Position numbers and translations under genes: made by a program | From: Prevotella sp. CAG:732 | GTDB lineage: Bacteria; Bacteroidota; Bacteroidia; Bacteroidales; Bacteroidaceae | Assembly (NCBI GenBank): GCA_000436035.1 | Contig: FR893205.1 | Span: 1-13,398, forward strand | Reading direction: 5' to 3' | Length of the DNA: 13,398 nt | Shown: piece by piece, positions 7,538 to 13,398 of the stretch | Layout: every line of letters begins with the position of its first letter | How positions within the stretch are numbered: the stretch's first letter is position 1 | Notes under the pieces: generated by a model | Databases searched by the model: none | What the model was told of the DNA's origin: nothing | The model's input: only the letters and a program-made list of their open reading frames with translations

Positions 7538-8758
7538 ATGATCAAAAAACTATCAAATTCAAATCAGTCATCCTCTGAGATGACAGGTAATCAATCAGAC
7601 ATCTACCTAGTAGAGGCCTTTTTGGAGGAGAACTATCAGTTCAGAAGAAATCTCCTCAGTGGTAAAACAGAGTTTGCCGTTGTCTCTGAAGACAATGACC
7701 AGTCACTGACATGGAATGTCTTCACCAAGGAAGACTTGAACACAATCGTGAGAAAAGCCAAGAAACTTGGACTTGGCGGCAATGGTTCCCCTCGCCAAGA
7801 CATTGAGGAATACATAGGCTCCAAGGCAGTGCTCGACTATGATCCGATAAAGTATTATCTCGACCACTTGCCAGGGTGGGATGGCAAGAATCATGTGGCG
7901 GCATTGTTTAGTAGAATCCCCGGCATCACGAGCGAACAACTGGGATGGTGCGCCACTTGGCTTCGTTCGGCCGTGGCTCATTGGCTTCATCTCGATACGC
8001 TCCATGGCAATGAGGTGACACCCATCCTCATCGGGCAACAGGGTTGTGGCAAGAGTACCTTTGCCAATCGTCTCTTGCCAGAGGAGTTGAGATGCTACTT
8101 CCTCGATCATATCAATTTTGGCAATAAGTTTGACTCTGAGATGGCACTCACCCATAACCTCTTTGTCAACATAGATGAGTTGGCTAACATGGGACCTTCT
8201 CAGCAGGGAAAGTTGAAGCAAACACTCTCCAAGGTGAAGGTGAATGGTCGCCCTATCTTTGGTAGAAGCCAAGCCGACCGTCCTCGTTATGCTTCGTTCT
8301 TGGCTACCACCAACGATGAGCATCCGCTTTGCGACCCTACGGGAAGCCGCCGATTCATCTGCATCCGCATACCTGCTGGTGCTTATATCGACAATGCCTC
8401 CCCGATAGATTATGCTCAACTCTATGCGCAAGTGATATATGAGTTGAAGGAGCAATCCGTTCCGTACTGGTTTACTAATGATATGGTGACTCGCATACAG
8501 GAGTGCAATTATCCCTATTTCAAAACCGATGATATGGAGGTGATGCTGAAGGCTTGTTTTCAGGCACCTCAGGGTGATGGTGGAAAATGGATGCTTGTGT
8601 CAGAAATCTTTGATAGTTTGCACCGATTGTATCCGATGCTCATATCCGACCATCGTACCAAGATTCGTATTGGTCAGGCCATGCGATTCTTGGGATGTGA
8701 TACCAAGCGTACCAATCGTGGTCAAGCCTATCTGCTCGTATCGAAGTATGCTGCCTAG
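7538..8758 (+). CDS. VapE-type superfamily 3 helicase/ATPase (virulence-associated E family)
   Basis: The protein has 406 aa from the ATG at 7538. It carries the VirE/VapE ATPase core: Walker A GQQGCGKST (about residues 166-174), Walker B FVNIDEL (209-215), a sensor motif ATTND (256-260) and an arginine-finger-like GSRRF (269-273). The N-terminal stretch (EENYQFRRNLLSGKTEFA) resembles the linker that follows the primase in longer family members, so this is the helicase half without the primase. The C-terminal ~75 residues look like the small domain often attached in Bacteroidetes (possibly DUF3874). Family members act in replication of phages, phage satellites and mobile islands. An in-frame ATG at 7475 would add 21 residues but sits in the GC-rich hairpin arm, whereas 7538 has an A/T-rich upstream stretch. 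Long antisense frames inside it are shadows. Confidence 0.88.
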   Translation: MIKKLSNSNQSSSEMTGNQSDIYLVEAFLEENYQFRRNLLSGKTEFAVVSEDNDQSLTWNVFTKEDLNTIVRKAKKLGLGGNGSPRQDIEEYIGSKAVLDYDPIKYYLDHLPGWDGKNHVAALFSRIPGITSEQLGWCATWLRSAVAHWLHLDTLHGNEVTPILIGQQGCGKSTFANRLLPEELRCYFLDHINFGNKFDSEMALTHNLFVNIDELANMGPSQQGKLKQTLSKVKVNGRPIFGRSQADRPRYASFLATTNDEHPLCDPTGSRRFICIRIPAGAYIDNASPIDYAQLYAQVIYELKEQSVPYWFTNDMVTRIQECNYPYFKTDDMEVMLKACFQAPQGDGGKWMLVSEIFDSLHRLYPMLISDHRTKIRIGQAMRFLGCDTKRTNRGQAYLLVSKYAA

Positions 8759-8768
8759 GCGAGTAAAA

Positions 8769-8864
8769 GTGTGGTGTCGTGTGGTGTGAGTGAGGTGTCA
8801 GCGCTTACACCACACACCATATAAATGTCAGATATACAAAAAGATATGCCTTGCGGAGTGAGGT
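8769..8864. repeat. Right repeat cluster flanking the VapE-type gene
   Basis: GTGTGGTGT is present at 8769-8777 and 8779-8787, and its complement ACACCACAC at 8807-8815, giving a possible 9-bp stem just after the stop codon. GTGAGGTGTCA (8790-8800) and GGAGTGAGGT (8855-8864) are inverted copies of motifs on the left of the gene. No T-run follows, so a simple terminator is unlikely. Confidence 0.6.
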
Positions 8865-8914
8865 GTGAGATAGAAAAACAAAGCTATCTGTCAGTAGGTG
8901 TATTTTGCCGTCTA

Positions 8915-8991
8915 GGAGGGCGCATGACTGTCCTCCCTGAACAGCCTGGCTGTTCTACCTGTGCAGTCAGACTGTCCTAGGCAGACAGTCT
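8915..8991 (+). other. Cluster of three hairpins upstream of the 141-aa cysteine-rich gene
   Basis: Hairpin 1 pairs GGAGG (8915-8919) with CCTCC (8932-8936). Hairpin 2 is the near-perfect palindrome GAACAGCCTGGCTGTTC (8939-8955). Hairpin 3 pairs AGACTGTC (8969-8976) with GACAGTCT (8984-8991). The octamer GACTGTCC occurs twice (8926-8933, 8970-8977), so the 3' arm of hairpin 3 could pair with either copy. This GC-rich block stands out from the A/T-rich sequence after it (9010-9079). I see no TAnnTTTG promoter in 8759-9079; the region may be a structured leader, a small RNA or a protein-binding/origin region. Confidence 0.55.
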
Positions 8992-9079
8992 AGTCGGGAT
9001 AAGCAGTCGTATTTTAAAAGTACTACTATCATTTCTTAGTAGCATTACTATTCATTGTTAATCATAAAAGAATAAGAAA

Positions 9080-9505
9080 ATGTCAAATGAAATCAATTTT
9101 GGTGCAGTATGCCCAATGGCATCCTGCAAGAGAAACGCTCAGTGCGTTCGTTATGCCAATTACCTCAAGGCTAAAAATGAGGAAGATAGTTACCAGGTGC
9201 TCAATTTTGACCGCATATCTTATGATGCAGACAAGGGTTGCTCTCATTTCTTGGTGTGGGAGAAACAGCGTTGGGCGAAAGGTTTCCGTAGGATGTTCCG
9301 TACGATGCCAGTTTGCAATACCCATTATTTTTGGACTCGTACGCCTTACCTCAGTGAGTCCTCTTATTGTCGTGCCAAGCGAGGAGCTCTCCTCATCGAC
9401 CCCAATATGCAATCCGCCCTCTTGAAGGTTTTCGAGCGCAATGGGGCGGATATTAGCATCGGCTTCGATGAGTATGTGATGCAAGATATACTGGTGGAGG
9501 GCTGA
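9080..9505 (+). CDS. Cysteine-rich 141-aa protein of unknown function (DUF6078-like)
   Basis: This small soluble protein begins with a cysteine cluster, C11-x4-C-x5-C22, with C54-x-H56 further on and single cysteines at 79 and 97, which suggests a metal-binding site. It is rich in Arg and aromatic residues (KQRWAKGFRRMFRTMP) and has no signal peptide or membrane segment. I recall similar proteins in Bacteroidetes as DUF6078 but cannot verify this, and no function is known to me. The ATG at 9080 is preceded by an A-rich stretch (AATAAGAAA), typical for this group. It follows the VapE-type gene on the same strand after a 321-bp gap full of repeats and hairpins, and converges on the AAA ATPase gene with only 22 bp between stop codons. 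Confidence 0.8.
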   Translation: MSNEINFGAVCPMASCKRNAQCVRYANYLKAKNEEDSYQVLNFDRISYDADKGCSHFLVWEKQRWAKGFRRMFRTMPVCNTHYFWTRTPYLSESSYCRAKRGALLIDPNMQSALLKVFERNGADISIGFDEYVMQDILVEG

Positions 9506-9527
9506 GATAGTCCTCCATCTCATCAGG

Positions 9528-10646
9528 CTATAGCTTCAGCCATAGTCGCATCAGTTGGTCGTCTATATAATAAACGGAGAGAGAGGTGGAAACCAAATGA
9601 TATTCCATCAGTTTCTTGATGGCACTCTGAATGCTGCTGGCAGACCGCAAGTTGTGCCTTTTGATAAACGCCATGGAGGTAATCTGTTGTGTTCTCCCTT
9701 CTTTGGCGATGGCGTAGAGCAGTTCCTTTTGTGGGAGAGAGAGGCGAGAAAGCATCTCGCTAAATTTGTGGTCGTTGTCCAATATCATGGAGTGGATAAT
9801 GCTTTCTATCATGGAGGGAACAGCCTCCTGCCCTAGGTCTGTTTGATTGAAAGCCTCATGTATTACCTTCTGCACATAGTAGGTATTACCATCAAAAGTA
9901 CTGTATGCCAAGGAGATAGATTCTGTTTCTATCTCCTTGCCAAACTTATGGAATAGATTCGTGGCAAACTCCGTATATTTGTCGAGAGGAATCACATCGA
10001 GGTTCATGATGTCAGCACTGTTGTAGAAGGGGTGTGCTTTCTCAGAAAACATCTTGGTAATGAGATGTCGTTCGCTTCCGGAGAATATGAAGTTGGCATT
10101 GCTGCATTTTTGAATATGTGTTCTGAGAATAGCTTCCATGTTCTTCTCTGGATAGTAACAGATTTGCTGAAATTCATCGATGGCGATGATACATTTCTTT
10201 TCAGCTTGTTCCAAACATGAGAAAATCTCATCTAGTGTATAGAGAGGGTTGGAGATGTCACCGAGTGACAGATTGAAGGTCGGTGTGTTGGAAACTGGGT
10301 CATAGCCGAAACAGCCGTTGATGGATTTTAGGGTATTGACTACCATTTTCAACATTTTAGCTCCTCTATGAGCAGCTTGTTCAAAGACTGCTTTCCCTAG
10401 CTCAAAGGTAAACTCATGGATGCTTGATGTGCGAAGGATGTCTATGGAGATGGTGATGAAGTTTTCCTTGATGGTGGGAGATTCCAAGCAAAAGTCAATC
10501 AATTTACTTTTGCCCACACGTCTTGCAGCCATCAGTACAATATTCTCACCATTTGTTACCTTGGTGATGATTCTCTCTGCTTCCATTTTTCTGTCGCAGA
10601 AATATTCTGGCTTGATATAGCCTGTGATAATAAAAGGGTTCTCCAT
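9528..10646 (-). CDS. AAA ATPase with C-terminal winged helix (archaeal-ATPase type)
   Basis: The protein has 372 aa. An AAA/ORC1-like ATPase core has Walker A AARRVGKSKL (40-49), Walker B IIAIDEFQQI (153-162) and a sensor strand FIFSGSERHL (186-195). The last ~70 residues (LPQKELLYAIAKEG to the end) look like a winged helix with a basic recognition stretch. The length and order match the free-standing ATP-binding proteins common in Bacteroidetes. Their role is uncertain; proposals include DNA-linked ATPases of mobile elements and self-regulated stress or toxin-like modules. The gene is alone in its transcription unit, and its promoter is overlapped by two palindromes, fitting autoregulation through the winged helix (inference). 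All key nucleotide-binding residues are present, so it is probably active. Confidence 0.87.
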   Translation of the reverse strand: MENPFIITGYIKPEYFCDRKMEAERIITKVTNGENIVLMAARRVGKSKLIDFCLESPTIKENFITISIDILRTSSIHEFTFELGKAVFEQAAHRGAKMLKMVVNTLKSINGCFGYDPVSNTPTFNLSLGDISNPLYTLDEIFSCLEQAEKKCIIAIDEFQQICYYPEKNMEAILRTHIQKCSNANFIFSGSERHLITKMFSEKAHPFYNSADIMNLDVIPLDKYTEFATNLFHKFGKEIETESISLAYSTFDGNTYYVQKVIHEAFNQTDLGQEAVPSMIESIIHSMILDNDHKFSEMLSRLSLPQKELLYAIAKEGRTQQITSMAFIKRHNLRSASSIQSAIKKLMEYHLVSTSLSVYYIDDQLMRLWLKL

Positions 10647-10671
10647 GCTGTAACTATTTGATATTCGGCTG

Positions 10672-10703
10672 CAAAGATAATTATTTATTTTGAATTATGC
10701 AAA
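10672..10703 (-). promoter_or_regulatory. Promoter of the AAA ATPase gene
   Basis: On the minus strand, TATCTTTG at 10679-10672 is an exact -7 box and TTTG at 10703-10700 is the -33 element, with a 20-nt spacer. The -33 element lies inside the palindrome at 10694-10712. The predicted leader before the ATG at 10646 is about 20 nt. Confidence 0.72.
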
Positions 10704-10726
10704 TCGCATAATGCAATTTGCATAAT
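10694..10726. promoter_or_regulatory. Overlapping palindromes on the AAA ATPase promoter (operator candidate)
   Basis: Palindrome 1 (10694-10712) has arms ATTATGC and GCATAAT around AAATC. Palindrome 2 (10708-10726) has a perfect core ATGCA-ATT-TGCAT-type symmetry and one mismatch in the outer bases. The two share GCATAAT-like sequence. Their centres are 14 bp apart. Palindrome 1 covers the -33 element, as expected for a repressor site. Confidence 0.65.
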
Positions 10727-10769
10727 TTTAATAGAAGGTGTGTTTAAGTTATCAGAATGCGATTTTTAC

Positions 10770-10794
10770 ATATTTCCTAGGCTTTAAGAAATAT
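10770..10794 (-). terminator. Weak A/T-rich hairpin after the GH16 gene
   Basis: GAAATAT (10788-10794) and ATATTTC (10770-10776) pair as a 7-bp stem directly after the GH16 stop codon, but the stem is A/T-rich and no real T-run follows. This is at best a weak terminator. Confidence 0.25.
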
Positions 10795-11661
10795 TTAATG
10801 CTTTTTCTGATATACTCTTACGTAGTCGATATAGTATTTCATAGGGAAGGCTTTGTCGTCGATGGTGCCACCGTTGTCACCACCAATCGCTAGGTTGAGG
10901 AGAATGTATTGTGGTTTTTTGAAAGGCTGGGCTTCCTTGCCCAGTTTGCCATTCACAGCTTCACTCTGCTTGATTTCATTGAGCAGTTCATCGTCTAGAT
11001 AGATGCGGATGGACTCTTCGTCCCAATCCATTCTCCAGATATGGAATTTCTTAGCCCATTTGCTGTCTCGGTCGGTGAAATGACTGAAAGGGATGGCTTT
11101 GCTGTTCCAGCGAGCCACGTATGGCTGCTCCGTTCCCCAACAAGCATTTGCAAGGATATGGGGAACGCCTTGCTTGCGATAAAACTCCATGATGTCAATT
11201 TCACCATTTGAAGGCCATTCCATCCCTCTTCCCAGGAGCCAAATGGCAGGCCAGGCTCCCGATGCGGTAGGGATTTTTGCTCTCACTTCCACTCTTCCAT
11301 AGAGAAACTCTTTCTTTTGTGCTGTATTGAGAAGAGCAGAAGTATAGCGGATGTTTTCCACATTTTGTGGCCATCGCTGGCTATTCTTGTCATAGCCTGG
11401 ATTCTTTCTTTCCTTCTTCTCCTTCTTAGCCTCTATGACGAGGCATCCTCCCTTGCAATAGGCATTGGCAGGCTGATACCACTGGTCTTCATGATTGCGC
11501 TGGAATCCAATCTCGTAATTCCATACAGTAGAGTCGGGGCGACCATTGATATTAAATTCATCGCTCCAAACCAATTTCCATTCCTCTTGATCTTGTGCAA
11601 AGCTGCTTGTACACATTGCCGCCAAAAAGGCGCAACATATCATTCGTTTGATGTTCATCAT
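10795..11661 (-). CDS. Secreted GH16 endo-beta-glucanase (laminarinase-like)
   Basis: This 288-aa family 16 glycoside hydrolase should cleave beta-1,3- or mixed-linked beta-glucan by the retaining mechanism. The signature GEIDIMEF is at 153-160, with nucleophile E154, assisting D156 and acid/base E159. Substrate-cleft sequence WPAIWLLG (137-144) and C-terminal YIDYVRVYQ are typical. A signal peptide covers residues 1-22 with cleavage expected after SFA, since DQEEWKLVWSDEF begins the mature enzyme. C17 lies in a poor lipobox, so a lipoprotein is less likely. Only a 20-bp gap separates it from the upstream DUF4143 ATPase gene, and a SusD gene lies beyond that, so it probably belongs to a beta-glucan utilisation locus continuing to the right. 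I see no clear promoter of its own in the 20-bp gap. Confidence 0.93.
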   Translation of the reverse strand: MMNIKRMICCAFLAAMCTSSFAQDQEEWKLVWSDEFNINGRPDSTVWNYEIGFQRNHEDQWYQPANAYCKGGCLVIEAKKEKKERKNPGYDKNSQRWPQNVENIRYTSALLNTAQKKEFLYGRVEVRAKIPTASGAWPAIWLLGRGMEWPSNGEIDIMEFYRKQGVPHILANACWGTEQPYVARWNSKAIPFSHFTDRDSKWAKKFHIWRMDWDEESIRIYLDDELLNEIKQSEAVNGKLGKEAQPFKKPQYILLNLAIGGDNGGTIDDKAFPMKYYIDYVRVYQKKH

Positions 11662-11681
11662 GTTTCAGAGTTGTTAAAATG

Positions 11682-12986
11682 TCAGTTATTGTTGTTATTA
11701 AAATAAGTCGAAACGGCATATAGTGGCACATTCGTCAACCAATCTTGCTCCCTATAGTCTGACATAGAGAATCTGATGCCGTGGGTTTCAGGGTGAGACG
11801 ATACAAAAGAGGAGAGAGATTTTGAACGTAAATTCTCCTCAGCTTTGGCTTCTATGGGGACTATTTGTGAATCTTGTTGGATAAGGAAGTCTATTTCCAA
11901 CTTTGCATCATTGCAGTAGTAGAAAACTGATGTGTCTCTCGTTGCAACGAGCTGTGACATAACGAAATTCTCAGTGAAGGCACCTTTCGATTCTTCCATG
12001 CCATTTTCTGCGACCAACAAGTCTTTGGCTTCGGTCTCATTCATGGCTCCCAATAATCCACAGTCGAGAAGAAAGAGTTTGAAACTAGCTATATCTACAT
12101 AGAATTTCAAAGGTTTCTTGGGTTCCTTGACTCTTTCTGCTTTATATACCAATCCTGCATCCATCAACCATTGTATAGCGACCTCGAAATCCTTGGCTCT
12201 ACCACCAGGCTTAGCCACGCCATAGATAAATTTCTTGTTCTCTTTTACAAGTTGTGACGGCATGGACTGCCATACCATATTGATTCGGTTGGACTCAGAT
12301 GTGGGTATATGTTTAGATATATCCTTCTGATAAGAGAACAATATGTTGTTTTGAATTTCTCTTACCTGATTAGAGTCGTTGGTCTCGATGAAACACTTGA
12401 CAGCCTCTGGCATTCCACCTACAAAGTAGTATTCTCTGAGTACCTTAATATATTGGGATTTTAGGAGTTTGATAGTTTCCCAATCTTTCTTTTTAAGCAA
12501 ATCTACCATCTGTTCATAACCTTTGGCCAATAAAAACTCATCGTATGTCATCGGGTAGATATGGAGGATGTCAACCTTTCCTACAGGAAACGACTCACCT
12601 TGGTGCATAGCTATGCCAAGCAATGAACCTGCCACTGCCACGTGGTATTCTGGAGCATTCTCGCAAAAATACTTCAATGCGGACATTCCTCTTTTTACTT
12701 CTTGTATTTCATCAAGAATAATGAGGGTCTTTCCTGCAGTGATTGTCTGTTGGGTGATGGCACCTATAGCCAGGATGATGCGTTGGATATCGTAGTCTTT
12801 CACGAACAAGTCTTTGGCGAGTTCGTTGTCATCGCAGTTGATGTATGCGACATTGGAGAATTCTGTTTTGCCGAACTCTTTTAAGATGTAGGTTTTCCCT
12901 ACCTGTCTAGCTCCGGCTAAAACCAATGGTTTGCGATTTTTCTTGTCTTTCCATCTCCTTAATTGTTCTATGATGTTTCTTTGCAT
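11682..12986 (-). CDS. DUF4143-type AAA ATPase with C-terminal nuclease-like domain
   Basis: The protein has 434 aa. An N-terminal AAA domain carries Walker A GARQVGKTY (25-33), Walker B LIILDEIQEV (88-97) and sensor AVAGSLLG (117-124). The rest matches DUF4143: a winged-helix-like middle (about 235-300) and a PD-(D/E)xK-like fold near 335-385 with E340, EID366 and E379-A-K381. This family is abundant in bacteria and archaea with unclear function; many members sit alone near mobile elements. The C-terminus ends in five asparagines. It has its own promoter with three 33-bp-spaced repeats and sits between susD and the GH16 gene, where it looks like an insertion into a polysaccharide utilisation locus. 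With only 20 bp to GH16 and no terminator visible between them, the two may be co-transcribed. Confidence 0.9.
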   Translation of the reverse strand: MQRNIIEQLRRWKDKKNRKPLVLAGARQVGKTYILKEFGKTEFSNVAYINCDDNELAKDLFVKDYDIQRIILAIGAITQQTITAGKTLIILDEIQEVKRGMSALKYFCENAPEYHVAVAGSLLGIAMHQGESFPVGKVDILHIYPMTYDEFLLAKGYEQMVDLLKKKDWETIKLLKSQYIKVLREYYFVGGMPEAVKCFIETNDSNQVREIQNNILFSYQKDISKHIPTSESNRINMVWQSMPSQLVKENKKFIYGVAKPGGRAKDFEVAIQWLMDAGLVYKAERVKEPKKPLKFYVDIASFKLFLLDCGLLGAMNETEAKDLLVAENGMEESKGAFTENFVMSQLVATRDTSVFYYCNDAKLEIDFLIQQDSQIVPIEAKAEENLRSKSLSSFVSSHPETHGIRFSMSDYREQDWLTNVPLYAVSTYFNNNNN

Positions 12987-13018
12987 TTCTAAATGTCTTT
13001 AAATGAATACTTTGGCTG

Positions 13019-13050
13019 CAAAGTTACACTTTTCCTACCGAACTTCCAAA
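13019..13050 (-). promoter_or_regulatory. Promoter of the DUF4143 ATPase gene
   Basis: On the minus strand, TAACTTTG at 13026-13019 is the -7 box and TTTG at 13050-13047 the -33 element, with a 20-nt spacer. The first of three direct repeats (13030-13045) fills the spacer exactly, so a bound protein should block RNA polymerase. Confidence 0.72.
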
Positions 13051-13111
13051 CATTTTCAACATTTTTCCTACCGAACTTTCGGGTAAAATCAACATTTTTC
13101 CTACCGAACTT
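13030..13111. repeat. Three direct repeats at exact 33-bp period (operator candidate)
   Basis: TTTTCCTACCGAACTT occurs at 13030-13045, 13063-13078 and 13096-13111. Copies 2 and 3 extend identically to 24 bp (13056-13079 and 13089-13112). The 33-bp period is about three helical turns, placing all copies on one face of the DNA. The units are not palindromic, so an asymmetric protein array is expected. Confidence 0.85.
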
Positions 13112-13128
13112 TGGAAAATTGGAAAAAT

Positions 13129-13158
13129 AGAAGGTGTGATAAGCATGGCACACCTTCT
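13129..13158 (-). terminator. Intrinsic terminator after susD
   Basis: Perfect 10-bp arms AGAAGGTGTG and CACACCTTCT flank a 10-nt loop. On the minus strand the stem is followed by ATTTTTCC, and it begins 18 bp after the susD stop codon. It should end susD transcripts before the DUF4143 gene. Confidence 0.75.
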
Positions 13159-13176
13159 CATTCATATCGTTATTAC

Positions 13177-13398
13177 TTACTCACCGCCCCACTCTTTGTG
13201 TTGCTTCAAGTTCTTATCTGTATCAATCTCGTTTTGTGGAATTGGCCAAACTTCGTCTTGAGCACCACGGTAAGAACGTTCGTAATCACCTGCTCCGTAA
13301 GTTTCAAACTCCTTATTCATACGTTCAACAGCGTTCTTCCATTCACCCCAACGATAGAGGTCTGCGAAACGCAAGTCCTCGAATGCCAACTCTACACG
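13177..13398 (-). CDS. SusD/RagB-family outer-membrane glycan-binding lipoprotein, C-terminal part
   Basis: Only the last 73 codons are in the window; the frame is open to the right edge (R-V-E-L-A-F-E-D), so the gene is cut by the window and is not itself truncated. The sequence is typical of a SusD C-terminus: VELAFEDLRFADLYRWGEW followed by the VWPIPQNEIDTD motif and a final QHKEWGG. SusD proteins sit on the cell surface, bind glycan and cap a SusC TonB-dependent transporter. The matching susC should lie further right. The nearby GH16 enzyme suggests the substrate is a beta-glucan such as laminarin (inference). Confidence 0.93.
   Translation of the reverse strand, partial: RVELAFEDLRFADLYRWGEWKNAVERMNKEFETYGAGDYERSYRGAQDEVWPIPQNEIDTDKNLKQHKEWGGE

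Noticed and set aside
7703..8455. 250-codon frame antisense to the VapE-type gene
   Set aside because: The plus strand encodes a convincing VapE ATPase with all motifs; the antisense frame has biased, low-information composition.
7424..8864. Insertion sequence with terminal inverted repeats around the VapE-type gene
   Set aside because: The inverted motifs are short and scattered at different distances, the gene is not a transposase, and no target duplication is seen.
9083..9523. 146-codon frame antisense to the cysteine-rich gene
   Set aside because: The plus-strand frame has a sensible start, cysteine pattern and family resemblance; the antisense product has none and would overlap almost completely.
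11590..11661. GH16 enzyme as a surface lipoprotein
   Set aside because: C17 is preceded by A-A-M, a poor lipobox, while the SFA/Q site fits a standard signal peptidase; secretion by signal peptidase I is preferred.
13030..13111. CRISPR array (regular 33-bp period)
   Set aside because: Units are 16-24 bp with 9-17 bp between them, only three copies, and they fit a promoter exactly. Spacers are too short, and no cas genes are present.

Overview
The window looks like accessory-rich chromosome from a gut- or oral-type member of the Bacteroidales, most like Prevotella/Segatella. The evidence is: five recognisable Bacteroidetes -7 boxes (TAnnTTTG), two of them with a -33 TTTG at 20 nt spacing; little Shine-Dalgarno signal; the C-terminus of a SusD protein next to a secreted GH16 glucanase; and gene families common in this order (VapE-type helicase, DUF4143 ATPase, AlbA_2/HATPase protein, AAA ATPase with a C-terminal winged helix). 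The genus is inferred from gene style, not from a marker gene.

Layout. Positions 1-309 hold the likely first codons of a gene leaving the window on the left, its promoter and hairpin leader, and two pairs of 12-bp repeats. Positions 310-5633 (minus strand) form a tight three-gene defence-type operon: an N6-adenine methyltransferase with an HsdR-type nuclease domain fused to its N-terminus, then an HsdS specificity subunit (ATGA overlap), then an AlbA_2/HATPase_c_4 winged-helix protein 12 bp later. There is no HsdR translocase in the window, so the architecture resembles BcgI-type (IIB/IIG) enzymes more than classical type I. The operon promoter carries two nearly identical palindromes 41 bp apart.

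Positions 5756-9505 form a divergent accessory block: an unrecognised ~460-aa protein (minus), then a VapE-type superfamily 3 helicase and a 141-aa cysteine-rich protein (plus). The VapE gene is bracketed by GTGTGGTGT and TGACACCTCAC motifs, and the 8759-9079 gap contains a cluster of hairpins. Positions 9528-10646 (minus) encode a free-standing AAA ATPase whose promoter overlaps two palindromes.

Positions 10795-13398 (minus) are the edge of a polysaccharide utilisation locus (SusD C-terminus at the right edge, GH16 laminarinase-like enzyme at 10795-11661). A DUF4143 ATPase gene with its own promoter and three repeats at exact 33-bp period sits between them. A strong terminator after susD would separate GH16 from susD, so GH16 may now be read from the ATPase promoter.

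The recurring theme is that each ATP-binding/winged-helix protein (AlbA_2 operon, AAA ATPase, DUF4143 ATPase) has its own short repeat array over or beside its promoter, as expected if each controls its own transcription from a private operator. The restriction-type operon and these repeat-marked promoters are the best candidates for new biology here.
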